DNA of 64,000 nucleotides from Stenopsyche tienmushanensis (GCA_008973525.1 WACJ01000056.1:310001-374000), one strand, 5' to 3'; numbered from the stretch's first letter, positions 45,241 to 58,283 are shown. The notes: generated by a model not told the origin, from the letters alone. Numbers and translations are program-made.

Positions 45241-46837
45241 TAAAAATATATATAGCTAATATTTAATATAAATCATATTATTAAAATGAAGTATAAATAT
45301 CCTGTTCAATTTAAAAGTAATCAGTTTTATTCCCCCACATTTTCCCCCGACGAAAATCTTCCATGGATATATCCTATATTCGTTAACGAACATAGCATAT
45401 CAATAAGGAGATATTATTATATCGAGAAATATAAAGCAATAATATATTTTTTAGAGGTATTTCAAAAGTATTCATGAATGTGATTGGTATATCGCAAGGA
45501 CTTGAGGATGTATCCAAAAGCAATATCAATTATCGTCGCGAGCTGGATGTTGCTTTATTATTTGTCTAGCGTCCTTAATTATGAAAGTCGTAAAATCTGC
45601 ATCATTATCCAGGGGAATTGTTAACTAATTTAAACGTCCATATAATCCAAGTTTATAAAATAATAATCCAAGTCGAGTATCCGAAGCTCCCCCGGAATAG
45701 TTCCTCCCGACATTCGCCTACAAGACTGGGTACTTCTTCAAATGTTATTAGCAATTTCGTTAGAAAGTCGGCTTCGGTACAAATCATCCCGCCGCAGAAT
45801 CTCAAACTGTGCAGACATCGAAACAAAGTTTAATATTCCCAAATCCCTTCCGCCTTATTGAATTTTTATATTAGATTGCGAGCGCTCGTCGGCATTTAAG
45901 GTTTCATCGCGTGATTCCCGCAGGATGTAGGCTTTGCGGGTTTTTAGCATCCTTCCGGAGCATTCCGACATTTTCTTTTGTTTGTCTACGTGTTTTGTTC
46001 ATAGTGTTACACGGTAGACAGGCACGTCATTTTGAATTCTTACACACGTCTTGGAAACACGTAAACACATTTGTGTATACAGGCCCTAGACGTGTGTACA
46101 CGTATACTGAATAACGTGTCATCACTCCGCATTTCCGCACCACCGAGGCGAAAACTTAAAAAGAATTCATTCTGAAAGCCGGGGAGCATAATCGGGGGAT
46201 GTATTATGAAAGGCCTATCGGGGGGAGTAATCCTCTGCCTTTATTCTCTCATTATTTGATTCCCTAAAACGGAGGAAGACACGTGCCAATCAATTTAAAG
46301 ACAAGCATCTAAATTTAGATAATGTGAAGGATTGGCGACAGTATTTCAAACCTCCTCGATAAATCGTCATATCGTTGGTGTGAGCAATTTTGTGGGACGC
46401 CCACAAGACGAAAGCTTTTGATTATTGCTATTTAAATTGTTATTATTTACATTGACTTCAGCATTATTTACAATCGGTCCAATAACAAGAACAAATCATG
46501 ATTTTCACTCATCGCCGTATTGCAACATCAGCTACGATCTAAACACATCAGCGCCTTTTTATGGTCACTCGCTGCTCCAAATTTTTGATTCACTTAACTT
46601 GTATTTTCCATTAAATTTTTATAAGAATTAATGTTAAAATATCGGAAAATTTCAATTGTTTTACTATTTGAATTTGAATTATGATCTCAAATACTCAAAA
46701 AATGTCTCAATTCAAACAAATTAAGTCAGATTTAATTCATTTCATATTCAATATCAGTCTAATGAAACTTTGATCCAACATTAAGTATAGGTCGTTAACG
46801 TCAAACTCTTTGAGTAGTGAGCTAACTTTAATTCGTC
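45241..46837. other. Gene-free stretch
   Basis: Short plus ORFs at 45286, 45618, 45911 and 46425 show nothing recognisable. The part 45880-46220 is moderately G+C-rich. No repeats were recognised. Confidence 0.4.
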
Positions 46838-47120
46838 ATAGACATAGATGCTATATTTGCATATCCACCACTTATCATCCGTACAAATCCACTTATCTGC
46901 CAGGATCATCGCAGCATGTATGAAGCTAGTATATAAATAAATATACACTATCGATAGCACACAATATTCGGTCATTTTTTCAAGTAAATATTACACTTTT
47001 AATCGATATACTTTATCATTCACACATCATTATAAGTCGATAAATTTGGGTTAATGATCTATACAATCGTGCGATGTATACAAGATACACTCTCCGTCTC
47101 TGTTTATCTACAAGCTCATA
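46838..47120 (-). repeat. Repeat family R, copy 3
   Basis: On the minus strand it holds AACAGAGACGGAGAGTG, ATACATCGCACGATTGTATA, then GAATATTGTGTGCTATCGAT and GGTGGATATGCAAATATAGC. It is the most complete copy and continues past the point where the 44.2 kb copy was cut by hAT. The part around TATCGATAGCACACAATATT also matches 49690-49730. Confidence 0.6.
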
Positions 47121-47224
47121 GTGTAAGTTAATATTTGAGATGACATTCTTGATTAATTTAATAGAATTATTTAATAGAAATAATTTTCACAAATAACTTA
47201 ATATTATATACATCCAGCATCATA

Positions 47225-47523
47225 TTCCAGCAATGTTATTCTATCGAGTCGCGATGTTGCTGGACGATAGATGAAAATAAACGAGGCGTCAATTAGAAAG
47301 ACTCTCTTCTCTAAATAACTATTTATTCCACACGAGAGAGATCTGGCTGCAGGAAGGACGACCTCCCGCAACCAAGGCTAACCGACGACTTCTCCTGACT
47401 CTTGCCTCCTGCGCGTCACTACCTAACCGGCAACGGTGCACGCGTAAGAAGAGATCCGTCGGTATGCAGATGCAATGTCTTCTTAGGGCCACAAGAGATG
47501 GCGCTGTTAAAATAACACATTGC
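47225..47523 (-). repeat. LTR-like repeat, near-complete copy
   Basis: Minus-strand start: GCAATGTGTTATTTTAACAG; the AATAAATAGTTATTTAGAGA polyadenylation-signal block follows, and the homology ends near CCAGCAACATCGCGACTCGA and a further AATAACA. Alignment with the 54.2 kb copy runs almost the whole length. No internal retroelement genes flank it, so it would be a solo LTR if the class is right. Confidence 0.6.
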
Positions 47524-48825
47524 ACTTGAAGAGAGACGGAAGATATCGCTACTACTACGTGGGTGTTGTAAATCAGCCCACAGCTAAAATACAATATGCA
47601 GGATGCGGCAAGGAAACTTCCATATTTGAAACATGCACCCTAAAGCGACAATTATTCCAAAAAAAGTACGCCTATAAGGCGTTCGTTATGTGTATATAAA
47701 TTTTAGTTGTACTATTGCATGACATGTTATCAGCATAATAATTTTTGGATCATGTTATGCAATTCGAATGCAAATCCTATGCTTTTGTCGTACAAGGATG
47801 GGGGTTGTATTTATATTAAAATGTGGCGTTCAGGACGATTTGACCTGCTGTTATTCGTTTGGATGCAAACCAAACCCTCTTCCTGGGCATTGTCTCCGAA
47901 GATAAGGACGATGGTCGTTCTGCATACACGGCATTTCAAACTTGCAGGGAACTAAGCGAACAATGCATGGAGCTTTCGGACGTCCAGTTTCGAAATGTTT
48001 GAGAAATTGCATTGTTAAGAGCATTGAGGAGGAAAATTCAAAGATCCGCCGGTTCGCACGAGGGGCATCTCGTAAGCGCGCCGAATTCGTAATTGTCAAA
48101 TTTGAATCATAACGGCGCATTATATAATGGCGTAAATGGATCCAATGTGGAGTCGATTTTCTTTTCGAACGGCATCGTGATTATTTTCGTTCATTCCATA
48201 TGCAATAAGTCAATGGGAAATATTTCTTTGCATAAAAAAAGCTCTCGAACGGAATCCTCCAGCGCCGATGGAGCTTTTATAGCAGCGCGTAGCTTTTCTG
48301 TGTAGGAATATTTGTTTATGGCATTCCTGTAGAAAATGGCGTGACGGTATCTGAAGTAGTAGAGTATTGCAGAATCGAATTACTTCAGGTCTGTGAGGCT
48401 CGCTCCCTTTATATCCGCTGACAGATGCGAACCCAAAGCCTCCCGCTTGGAAGGCTGTATTGTGAAATCTGATTTGTACGAAACTACAGAGAGTATCTAC
48501 TCGCTGTATGAATGTATTTATGTACATTTTTATTTTAACCGATGGGACTCAAAGGCGGGGATAAAAGTCCTATATTTTACGCGAGAGAGCTTAGATTCCC
48601 TCAGATAGATATATCATACCCATTGAGATGAATAATCAATTATGGATTTATCAAAATATTTGAAAACCACTCCGTTTAATTGATTTTTTTTTAAATTGAA
48701 AAATATTACTATTCAAAATTTAAACTTGTATACTGAAGAATATAATATTGTAGAAAAAGATTAGATTAGTGCTCGCTGACACATATGCACCCTCGACCAT
48801 ATCTATGCACGCCAAGTATTGAAAT
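47524..48825. other. Gene-free stretch
   Basis: Overlapping ORFs on both strands (47707-48608) reach 105 codons (minus 48210-48527) but match no domain. No repeat was recognised. Confidence 0.4.
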
Positions 48826-49065
48826 CTAATATATAAAAAATAATATTTGTTTGTTCGTATGTAATGCGCTGTCATGCCGTTCATCAAATTGCAATAAAAC
48901 TTCATTCACTTATTGCTAAGAACTGTGCGAGTAATATAAGCATACTCAAATATGTGAAAATTAATGTTTGTTTGTTTGTATTTAATGCGCTTCCATACTG
49001 TTTATTCGATTGCAATAAAACTTTGTCAACTTACTATTAACATTTACGAAAATAGCATGGCATGG
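48826..49065 (+). repeat. Helitron-like minisatellite repeat, two units
   Basis: Two units starting TTTGTTTGTTCGTATGTAAT and TGTTTGTTTGTTTGTATTTA, each followed by ATGCGCT-CCAT--TGTT-AT-GATTGCAATAAAACTT. A GTGCGAGTAATATAAGCATA linker joins them, as in the 15.1 and 53.6 kb copies. Confidence 0.55.
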
Positions 49066-49654
49066 TTAAAATATTGTATGGATACACCAAGTTGGCGCAT
49101 ATTGGTCTGGTGAAATGAAATTCACAAAAAGAAATCAAACTCTCACTCAATCTTATTCAATTGTGGCCATAAAAAGTTTCTTAACGCTCAGCATTCATAG
49201 CAACAGCATTTTCAGCATTGCAGCAGCAATGATTGATGAACTTGTTTTTTTTTACTGTTATAAAATTAAAATAGTAGTCAAATATATATTTTTTTAATAG
49301 TTTGAAAGTATATTTCAGCAATTTACCATTATTTACCATAAACAAATCAGTGGCTACATTTTTTGTATTTTTTTTTTAACTATACAAGTAGACATAGACT
49401 TCAATTGCTTATTTTTTAGACAAAAATCATTGAAAAATTTATTTGAATCTTTATTCTCAACCATGAATATTACACAATCAAATATCAGAACTGAATTATC
49501 AACTTATACTTTTAAATCGGAAAGGAAAGATTAGACCTTCCGCGACCAAGAAGAGCGGTCGGATCCCAAGACTAAACTTGCTCTTTGTATTTAATAAATG
49601 GTGTATCAATTTAAGTCTTAGATTAACCCTTTCAAACCGGAGAACACACACGCT

Positions 49655-49765
49655 ACGCTCTTATGTAAATCCTCTTTTCTGTCACTGTTGATAGCACATA
49701 ATATTCGTTCATTTTTTCGGAATATTTCTTAATGTTCCACTTGCATGGTATCTGAATTCTATTTA
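49655..49765 (-). repeat. Repeat family R, fragment
   Basis: CACTGTTGATAGCACATAAT and ATTCGTTCATTTTTTC match the 46.95 kb copy, in the same strand orientation as that copy. A short, diverged fragment. The nearby ATGGTGACCGTGC at 49789 resembles a retroelement primer-binding site only superficially. Confidence 0.4.
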
Positions 49766-52700
49766 TCGAAAATAAAATGATATGGTGACCGTGCAAATCT
49801 GCTTGTTTACTTCTGAAGGAGTAGGTTTTGAAAAATAGTGGTGATACTTGGTTAATAACGTCACTTCAAAACAGTCAAAGGAGAATAACAAAATTGGTCA
49901 ACGATATGAAAGATGTAAGTATTTTAATTATTAAAACAAACGCCTGTTCTCAAGACAACAAGAACAAAAGTCATCTTGTTTTTGTTGAAAGAGCTTAATA
50001 GCACGAGTGTATGATGAGACGCAAGACACCCGTCTCTGTCTCACGATTTCCGATCCGATTGCTTGCAATTTCCCAGTATTTTTTCATTCTACATTTTTGC
50101 GTCCAAAACATATTTAAGTTGAGAATCTCTGACTTAAATAAATCATTTATTTCTTTTCTATTTTTATTAAATGGATTGGTTGGATATTAAAGAATCTATC
50201 GTAATTATTTATATCAATTATAATTTTACAAAAACCGTGTTGGATGGCGCCCTATTTTTGGAACATATTCTTCTCCTATAATAAATTATGCTATACATTT
50301 ATTATCCTGTCAAATTTATATGAACGGTCAATCCTATCACTGTGTAATATATTGTCTTACAATATGTCAAAAAATGCGGATAAAGATGACTCAATACAAT
50401 GACGAAACAAAGGCTTAAAGCATCGAGGTCCATAAATCAAAAATTTTCTCCAATATCTTAATATTGAATTTAAGCTTTAAATTATCAAAAATGCTTCTTA
50501 TGCGAAATAAATTGTATTGGGGCTATCAATATTTAAGAATCGTCTGCGACATTGAAATTAATCATATTAGGGTTGTATTTGATTCTATCGAATTGTTCAA
50601 GAATTTGATCCCCAATTTGTTTGTAGTATTTATATGCATTTTGAAAAATGGACGCAATGATAGCAAATCGCTTGGCAGTGGCCAACAGAAATGCTTGCAA
50701 GCTAAAGAATTTTAATCTTGCAAAAACTATTCGCTTTCCAAATGGAAATGGCGAAGAGCGTTGATAAGAATTTCCAAAAGTATGAAATGCGACTTTCGAA
50801 AAATTGTATTCTCTTACCACTCTGCAACAATGTGAAAGCCGCATTCCACAATTTATTATTACTCATCTCGTTCTTGGAAAAAAGCCAAAGATGCAACCCC
50901 TTAACTATTCCCATGGAGGGATGAATAACTCTTTGAGTTATTTCGGGATGAATTTTAATTAAATTGTTATCATGCAACTAAGACACATCAAGGACGATTA
51001 ATTCGGCACAAATTTAATTTGCCTTATTCATTATCTGATATGGAAGCTCCCGAGCGAAAGCTTAAATTTAAAGCTCTCGCTGCGTTAGTTTTTAGGCTGA
51101 AAACATCCTCTTGAATTCCATGTCGTTCAGTTTAACACGTTGTCATGGCGAAACCCTCTTTTAAAGGCCTAATTTGATCAGGGGATGTTGAAAGAATACC
51201 TGGAGATAGAACGAAGATAATACGAGGGGGAATGAATCAAATTTTTGCCAAATCAAATTATAAGACTTCCTACGTTGTGTATGCGAATATCGATTCGCCC
51301 ACACCGGGGGTGCAAATTCCGCCGTTCGATGCACTGCCATATTTTTGATTGCTTGGCAGCCAATTTATTTCCCGGGGCTTAAAAAATCACTGTATTTATT
51401 TAGAGGCATCGATTGTAAATTCAATCCCTGCGATACAATGGGAACTTGTTGACTTGAATTCGACGAAATATACACCGTGCCTTTTTAATAAGCGATGGAA
51501 ATTACTACGCTTCTACGGCGAAAAAATATTGTTCTACGCAAAAACTTCCTGCTGTTGCTCGACGAGCTCCGCCGAAAATAATTTATTGGACTTTTATGTT
51601 TTTCTGCTGAGCTTTTATTGTTAGTTTGTGTGCGCGAAAAAGCTTTTGTCCGAACTCCTGCGAAATTTCCATTTTCTAGAACAGTTTTACTCATGCGTGA
51701 TACGAAAGCTCCTTTAAAAATGTTTGGCATCCACAATGAGGTGTTGGCAATTCAAATTCGATTGATATGATGGGTGTTCAATAGTTTATTTGATAAAATT
51801 GTTTGAGTCCAAAAAAATACTGCAACGCATGGCGACAGTTCGTAAAGAATCTGTTATTTGAGTTAACGGCTTAAGATGAACATATCAATTGAAGATGATC
51901 CTCAATCCAATGGAAATAATTGCTGAAGGAGCATGAATTTGGTTTGTGGAATTGTGCAGCATTATTCATGAAAAGCTGGACATACGTTAAGCCAGTCTAA
52001 GTAGGATCTCGTGAAGAGCTTTTTTCAAAAGGGCACTCAACGAAGATGCTGTTAAAAGATCTTGAAGCCGCTCAGTGAGATTTTGAAACGTTTTTTACAG
52101 TGTTAGATGACAAAAAATAAAATTTATCATATAGATTTTAACTCCGAAATGGAGCTCATACAGTCGACATACAGAATTCTACTAGAAAGGTCAATGCAAC
52201 TGTTTTCTATGATGATGAAAGACTTTTATGTTAGAATTCGCACTATAGAATACTACAGTAAGATGAAAAACTTATGCTCAGACGATTGCTTCTTTGTGAG
52301 AGAGGTCATCAAAGAGAAAAGGTGTTGAAAGCTCTCAAAAAGCGTGAAACTCCAGCTTAACAGCACACCACTGCACTTGTCTGCAAAATTCAGCCTGTCA
52401 TTCACCAATGTAAGTTCTGAAAGCTCTCGACCCATCATATTGTCCAAAATTCACTATGGTTTTCTGTTCCAATACTTGATGCTGCTTTATGATGTGTTTA
52501 ACGACTATATAAAATATTTATTTTGATCTTGCCGAATTAAATAGATAAATTATTGGATCCCATTCGGATGTTAAATTAGCCCACGTTGATTTGTTTGGAC
52601 GACCGCATGAAAACAATGCGATTCGTCGTTGTCGATGACCACTTTTGCAGCTCAAACGTATCATACGCGTTTGATTTACGCCCGTGGCCGACCGTGTGTC

Positions 52701-53631
52701 GTTCAGGATAAATACTGCGAATTTTTCATATTAAATGTGCAATATTTTGAGTGGAATAATCGCAATTGGACGCGTAAAGTCCTAATAATTCAGGCGCGCG
52801 TATGAACGCAGTGCTGCGTGAATAACTTAAATGCACACGCTTCGCTTGTACGTCTACAATACACTCACTATACGAATGATATCAGATTCAATGCTTTGTT
52901 CGCAAACAATATAGAGTGTGCTGACGTACGTGGTACGTCATGTCTGTAATAATGTAGGTGTGAACGTCCTAGACCGTCATATTCTACAAGAGCTATAAGA
53001 AAATGCCTTTTCCACGCTTTAAATTGAATATTTTCATACAGATTTAATTTGATAAATCTGATGAAATTCTGTTTAAATCCACTTTTTTATAAAATAATTA
53101 AATCCAATTGTAAAAGCAAAGGTAATTTAATGCTTTTGATCATTTTATGCTTAGCTCAAATATTTTATTTTACTACACAAACAAGCTAATTGCATAAATC
53201 CTAGAATAAAATGGCTTTATGTACGTATTTAATACATCTCAAAAATGTGCAAAATATTAATAATTCATCTTAAATTTGATCTTAAGTCAACAAATAGCAA
53301 AGGATTTCAAAAGTTCAATAACATCCAAAGAAAAATGTCTTTGGTTTAAAAATGATTTTTCCTCATGGATGAGATTCAATAACTCGATAAGATTTGATTA
53401 ATAGTTGATCTATGCTGTTTATTGGTATCATATCTTCATCTTTTAAAGGTTCCATTCCTATTCATGGGATGTAGCCGATCTCCATAGAAGACATGTTTTA
53501 GAAAAAGGATTTTTCACGTTTCGATTCTCAGAAAAGGTCATTCATAGACGGATATTGTGACTAAATATAAATATTTGCAACAATCAGATGAATCTAATTA
53601 TTTTCTATTCTCTTCAGTCGCATCTTCTAAT
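49766..53631. other. Long gene-free stretch
   Basis: The cluster of overlapping ORFs at 50464-50977 (up to 103 codons, minus 50533-50844) and those at 51349-51736 are unassigned. At 51830-52080 weak similarity to mariner N-terminal sequence (SIIHEKLDIR) was noted but is too decayed to annotate. The 52107-52526 ORFs show nothing known. Confidence 0.4.
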
Positions 53632-54055
53632 ATGTAAAAATGAATTTGGTTTTGTTCATGTTAAATGCGCTGCCATACCGTTCATCGGATCACGATAAAA
53701 CTTCGTCCAATTATTGCTAAGGATTTCGCAAGTAACATAGGCATAGTTTATTATATAAAAATTAATGTTTGTTTGTCTGTATTTAATGCGCTGCCATACC
53801 GTTTATTCGATTGAGGTAAAACTTTATCAACTTATTGTTTGCACTTTCTCAAATAATATAGGTATAATACAATCAACTTACAGTAGATCTTATATATAAA
53901 AATCAATGTTTGTATGTTTGTTCATATTTATAATAAAACCATAAAATAAATTTCATAATTTCTATCATTCCTAATTAAACAAGATAAATCTTTCAAATTT
54001 CAAACGATATTTTTAGAATACTTCTGTGGCAAAAACGCGCCGGGTACTAAGCTAG
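53632..54055 (+). repeat. Helitron-like element with preserved 3' end
   Basis: Three tandem units (starting near 53649, 53765 and 53908) carry ATGCGCTGCCATACCGTT and related words. The copy ends TTCTGTGGCAAAAACGCGCC, GGGTACTAAG and CTAG at 54052-54055, followed by T. A short GGC/GCC stem before CTAG|T fits a Helitron 3' terminus. The same order, in reverse, is found at 17155-17580. There is no Rep/helicase gene; the 5' TC terminus was not located. Confidence 0.55.
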
Positions 54056-54170
54056 TACATCATAAAAACATAACGTACATACGCCACGCCGACTCTATTA
54101 TCCAAACGTAGTGTAGCGTGGATGATTTAACATCATATTAGTCTGAGCAGATTTAATTCTCCAGATTAAC

Positions 54171-54530
54171 AGCAATGTGTTATTTTAACAGCGCCATATC
54201 TTGTGGCCCTGCGGAGACATTGCACCTGGATACCGACCGATCGCTTCTGGCGCGTGCACCGTTGTCAGTTGGAGAGTGACGCACAGGATGCGAGAGACGG
54301 GAGAGCCATCGGTTAGCCTTGGCTGCGGGAGGTCGTCCCTCCTGCAGCCAGATCTTTCTCTCTCTCTCGTGTGGAATAAATAGTTATTTAGAGAAAAGAG
54401 TGTTTCTATTCGACGCCCGTCTATTTGCATCCATTTATCTAACAACATCACGGCCCGATAGAAGAACAGACCCGTACGCTAGCGTTGTTATCCCGATGAG
54501 TTCGTAAGAGCGGGGAACCGCCCGGGAACT
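54171..54530 (+). repeat. LTR-like repeat, most complete copy
   Basis: It starts GCAATGTGTTATTTTAACAG and includes the G+C-rich block, a CTCTCTCTCTC run, GTGTGGAATAAATAGTTATT and ACATCACGGCCCGATAGAAG. The end is unclear; homology with the 40.5 kb copy continues to ATCCCGATGAG near 54500. After it, GAGTTC...GAACTC and GCGGGGAACCGC make a small inverted repeat. The first 60-88 codon ORFs on both strands are by-products. Confidence 0.6.
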
Positions 54531-54689
54531 CATAAAGAACAGAAGCATAAAGCAACCATTATACCAATAGCTTGCCTATTTTATTATATATTACACAAAC
54601 ACAACTTTCTTGTGTCCAATATTTATAACAAGGATCTAATTATTCATTATATCAACCGGAGCTTCGAACCGAAATGATGATGAAAATGA

Positions 54690-55180
54690 ATATAAATATG
54701 AACCTATAGGAAAATGTTTTTTTGGGGACGTGCATTGTTATGTTGCAGAATCACTAATGTGTTCCTGATTAATTTTCTCAATTTTTGTTCCCCCTTTCCA
54801 ATTGCTAATAATACACATCTGCAGTTATTTTTTCGCCAGGTTTCATAAGTTCATACTGAATATTTTCTAGAATATTCCACCAAATGCACAAAATAATCTT
54901 GCGGGTCGTCGATCCAGGACTCGGAGTCGGCTTTTGAATGGTTGGGAATGGTTTTTGTTTCAGCGAAATCCATTGACGTGTACGACTTATATTGTCATAA
55001 ACAACTAGTTTTTCATCTCGATTCACAATACGGTGTAAAAAGGGACGAACTTTTTGTATTGACAACAAAACTTTGCACGTGTTTCGTTGCTCAAGACAGT
55101 TCGTGCGGCATCCAAGCCCTAATTCGATTCGTCTTCCCGATTCCTTCTAAATGCTCTTAAGCTGTCAACCACGGTGAATA
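54690..55180 (-). pseudogene. mariner transposase relic (lineage D), long but frameshifted
   Basis: In order on the minus strand: GKTNRIRAWMPHELS, then FLHRIVNRDEKLVVYDNISR, RQWISLKQ, CIWWNILENIQYELMKPGEK and TADVYYQQLER, and lastly ILQHNNARPQ. These match IGKT-R-GKWVPHELSE, FLHRIVTGDEKW--YDN--R, CIWWD--G-I-YELL-PGQTI-AD-Y-QQL and LQHDNARPH of mariner transposases. The second catalytic aspartate reads N in LQHNNARP. At least three frameshifts break it. It is the longest mariner coding remnant in the window. Confidence 0.85.
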
Positions 55181-56819
55181 CATCCTCTATGATAGTTCTT
55201 TGATACTGAATCTAGGATCTGTTTCCATTATGTCTTTTGAAATATGTCGTCATCAAAATTTAATTTAAGACTGTAATTAAATTGATTATCAACACATTCT
55301 AATGTTTTTTTTGTTGGATTTATCATACAGTGAAACAGTACAATAAGAATTTGCAATTATCAATTCCACATGGTTTTCTTATAGTAACTCAGATGTAGTG
55401 TGAAATTAACGTTGCTTGGATGCATTAACATGCTGCATATAACGAGAAGTTATAATGGGAAGTAATGTGTTGCGTCGTATAGAGTGTTTTTCTTCCCTTT
55501 TTCAATCGAGTACTCCCGCTCAGCTCCTTAGCGTTTCGCCGTCTCCATCTGCTGGATCGCTAATTGAAGATCTCGCATTCGGCAAAATATCCTGGAAATA
55601 CGATTAAGAAGTCGAAGATGGAGTACGCTTGCGTTGGTCTTCGCATTTTCCGAGCCCAAGCAACCGACAATTGCCTTTACAGTTAGTTAGTTGCCAACAA
55701 CAGCAGCAAGGCAAACAGCACCGCGCAAGCAACACATCCAATTAAAACTTGTGCCTTCCTCCACGAGAAAACTTGGCTCGAAACATGGTTTATCTATATC
55801 GGAACAGCATATTTCATACGGCCATTTGTTCCTTGGATACACCCGCGTAATACCATTTTTTTCCCCCGTCTGCATCGCCCGGAGCCGTCAACCAGGAGAC
55901 TAATCGCGGCAAACAAAAGCCGGGGTACGCTTATTACCCCCGGCTCTTCGGGATGCACTGCATAAATTCGGGGGTGGAGATTGCCGATCCGGCACCCCCG
56001 GAATGAGGCGAGACTTTTCTTCATTTTATTAGAATGTTGCAGAGCGATCGCTGTCAAGAGGGGAGATATATTGAGCTTCGAAGCGTCTGAAGTTCACTCG
56101 AGCGCATTAAGCTTGTCTCAGTTTCAACTTTGCCTCCGCCGAAGGATCTTCAATGAGACATTGTCGCCGCGAGATGAGCTTTCATTGTTTACTTCGCCTC
56201 TCGATATTTACAAGCTAAACTTTATCCATTTTTTTTCGATCGAAATTGACTCATCAGCTTCTGGAGCTAAAATTTTGCAAATATCCAATACTAATAGTTT
56301 GGCGAATGATTGTATTATACAAAATTTTGATAGAATCGCATACAGAACAATTTCTTCAGCATTTTTCTTTATTATGAGAATACGAAGTGAAACCACATAT
56401 TTCAGTAAAGCACTTTTAGACAATACTAACTTCTTTGAACTCAATGAACTGTTAGAAGAGTGTTTACGTTGCAAACTAATAACGAAGTGTTCAAACCGCA
56501 AACATCCTCCATAAGTTCATCTGATATATCCATCAGCGACTATAAACATATTTGCGTGATAGTTGGAATAGTTCGTGCAAAATGATCCCGAAAAATAAGC
56601 AACGAATTTTATTTCTACAATCGGTTTTAGTAAATTGAATTAATTAAGGGCGTTAAATCCAGTTTGCGGAAAAAATATTGATATTCCAATCAATCATTTC
56701 GATCCATAATATGACTTTAAAAACTTAGACAGCCAACTATGATGATAATTTGATCAATTAATTAAAGATCATCAATTCAAAATCGAATTTAAATGAAAAT
56801 TTTTGATATTATTAAGAAT
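55181..56819. other. Gene-free stretch with the window's longest ORF
   Basis: The 177-codon plus ORF at 55981-56514 starts at TTG, is G+C-rich at its beginning and AT-rich later, and shows no domain; its Ser/Phe/Ile-rich composition argues for chance. Other ORFs at 55687-56057 lie in the same G+C-rich block (55500-56200), which holds repeated Pro/Arg-type codons on both strands. Confidence 0.4.
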
Positions 56820-56964
56820 AGAGATCTGGCTGCGGGAAGGACGTCCTCCTGCACTCAAGGCTAACTGACAACTCTTCCGCCTTCTGCGCGTCACTATTCA
56901 ACCGGCAATGTCCCCGCAGCGTCACAGAAGATTGCGCTGTTAAAATAACACATTGCGCCTAAAG
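56820..56964 (-). repeat. LTR-like repeat, 5' fragment
   Basis: On the minus strand it begins GCAATGTGTTATTTTAACAG and runs to the GCAGCCAGATCTC block, where homology stops before the AATAAA region. It is one of four copies in the window. Confidence 0.6.
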
Positions 56965-56984
56965 AATGAAAATCAATCATCAAG

Positions 56985-57290
56985 ATGAACATCCGAGATT
57001 TGTCCCAGAAGGCCGATACATTTTACCCAGCTTATCACTTTTTAGGTTTGAGTGAATAAATTTGTAAAACAATGGACCCGTATTTCTTCCATGGCTAATG
57101 AATCGACGCAAATACTCGGTTTTATTGCTGTAAAACATCGCCAAACAATCGATTGAAACATCTTCACGCCGCTGTTTTTATTCCACTATTAACAAACGCG
57201 GCACTCATTTTGCGCACAGCTTTGTCATGTCCAAATTTTCAGTCAATACGCGATATACAGAGTTTTTGCTTAAACCCTTGGGAATGTCCT
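56985..57290 (-). pseudogene. mariner transposase relic (lineage A, copy 3)
   Basis: Minus-strand translation: VLTENLDMTKLCAK, stop, VPRLL, then SIDCLAMFYSNKTEYLRRFI and KFIHSNLKSDKLGK. The order matches LGMRKLCAKWVPRLL, CLAMF-RNQ-DFLRRF and the H-TPES block; the MDETW aspartate region has been replaced. The stop falls exactly where WVPRLL loses its tryptophan (TGG to TGA), as in copies at 30.0 and 63.8 kb. Confidence 0.75.
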
Positions 57291-58281
57291 CGTATGTATC
57301 GATCACAATCCTTATCATTGTGAAGTAACATTTAAGTCCTTGCACAAACAAAATAAACAAATACGGCATTCGTTAAAACACAAATACCAGCTCATAATGA
57401 TCCCTAAATAAATTTTCGCCCATACGAGAAACACTTTAGCATTGAATTTTATGATGTTTTTTTCCCGTGATAATTTTGTACTTTACGACGTATTACAAGT
57501 CTGTTAAGCTCCATCGTATTTCATCGCATTTCCTTCGACTTATTCCGAGTTTCTTTTGTGCACTCCCATTCTTATATATACTTTGGGAGATTTATAGAGC
57601 ACTCATTACGACCGCTAAGAAAAATACCGAAAACTCCATATTGGAACGCTTAAAATTTTTGCACGCCCCATGCGCTAAATTGATGGACACCGCAGAAAAA
57701 GTCACAATATTATAATGGCAGGTATGGGAGTTTCTTCGATAGTTGGCCAGCATCCGCGCAAGTACCATCTCGTGTTGTTGATCTGATCTCATCTGCGCCA
57801 TTAGAGCCCGCTGCAGCCTGCACCGTGGGGCATAATTCTGCACTGCGATTGCACTTTGGAGGATCGTCGATACCATCGTTATATCCTCGGTATTGGATAT
57901 AGTACTAATAATAGTGCAGCTGGTAACGACGTCTTTAAGTTTGCCGTGCTTTTGCTCGCGAGGAATCAATTGGAGCAACCTTTATGCAGCACCTATAAAA
58001 CAAAGATGGGAGCTAATCGTAGACAAGGATTGAAAAATTGCGAATATTATCGTGCCTGATTTTTAAATTGCTTACAAGCATCATTATATTGTATTTGTCG
58101 TTAATTCTTCCGTGAGAATGCTTGGAATATTTTTAAAAAATGAGCTAAAATCTGCGCGGTAAAAGTAAAACTTCTCAACTCCTAATAAAAGCTCATTGTA
58201 TGCATTGATTTTATCCATTTGTTATTAGAATTTTTTAGCTAAAATATAAATCTGTGTTTTTGTAATCTATATATATATATG
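57291..58281. other. Gene-free stretch with a 128-codon minus ORF
   Basis: The ORF at 57592-57978 includes QRALMAQMRSDQQHEMVLAR, which looks protein-like (possible amphipathic helix), but no family is recognised. An 82-codon plus ORF opposes it. One of the two may be coding; neither is supported. Confidence 0.35.
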
Positions 58282-58283
58282 TA

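Noticed and set aside
49786..49805. ATGGTGACCGTGC resembling a retroelement primer-binding site
   Set aside because: No LTR pair or gag/pol sequence is near it; the similarity is short.
51830..52080. Possible mariner N-terminal remnant
   Set aside because: Only a few residues (IIHEKLDIR) look right and neighbouring blocks do not follow in order.
55981..56514. Longest ORF in the window (177 codons)
   Set aside because: No ATG start, no domain, odd Ser/Phe/Ile composition and a shift from G+C-rich to AT-rich in the middle; treated as chance.
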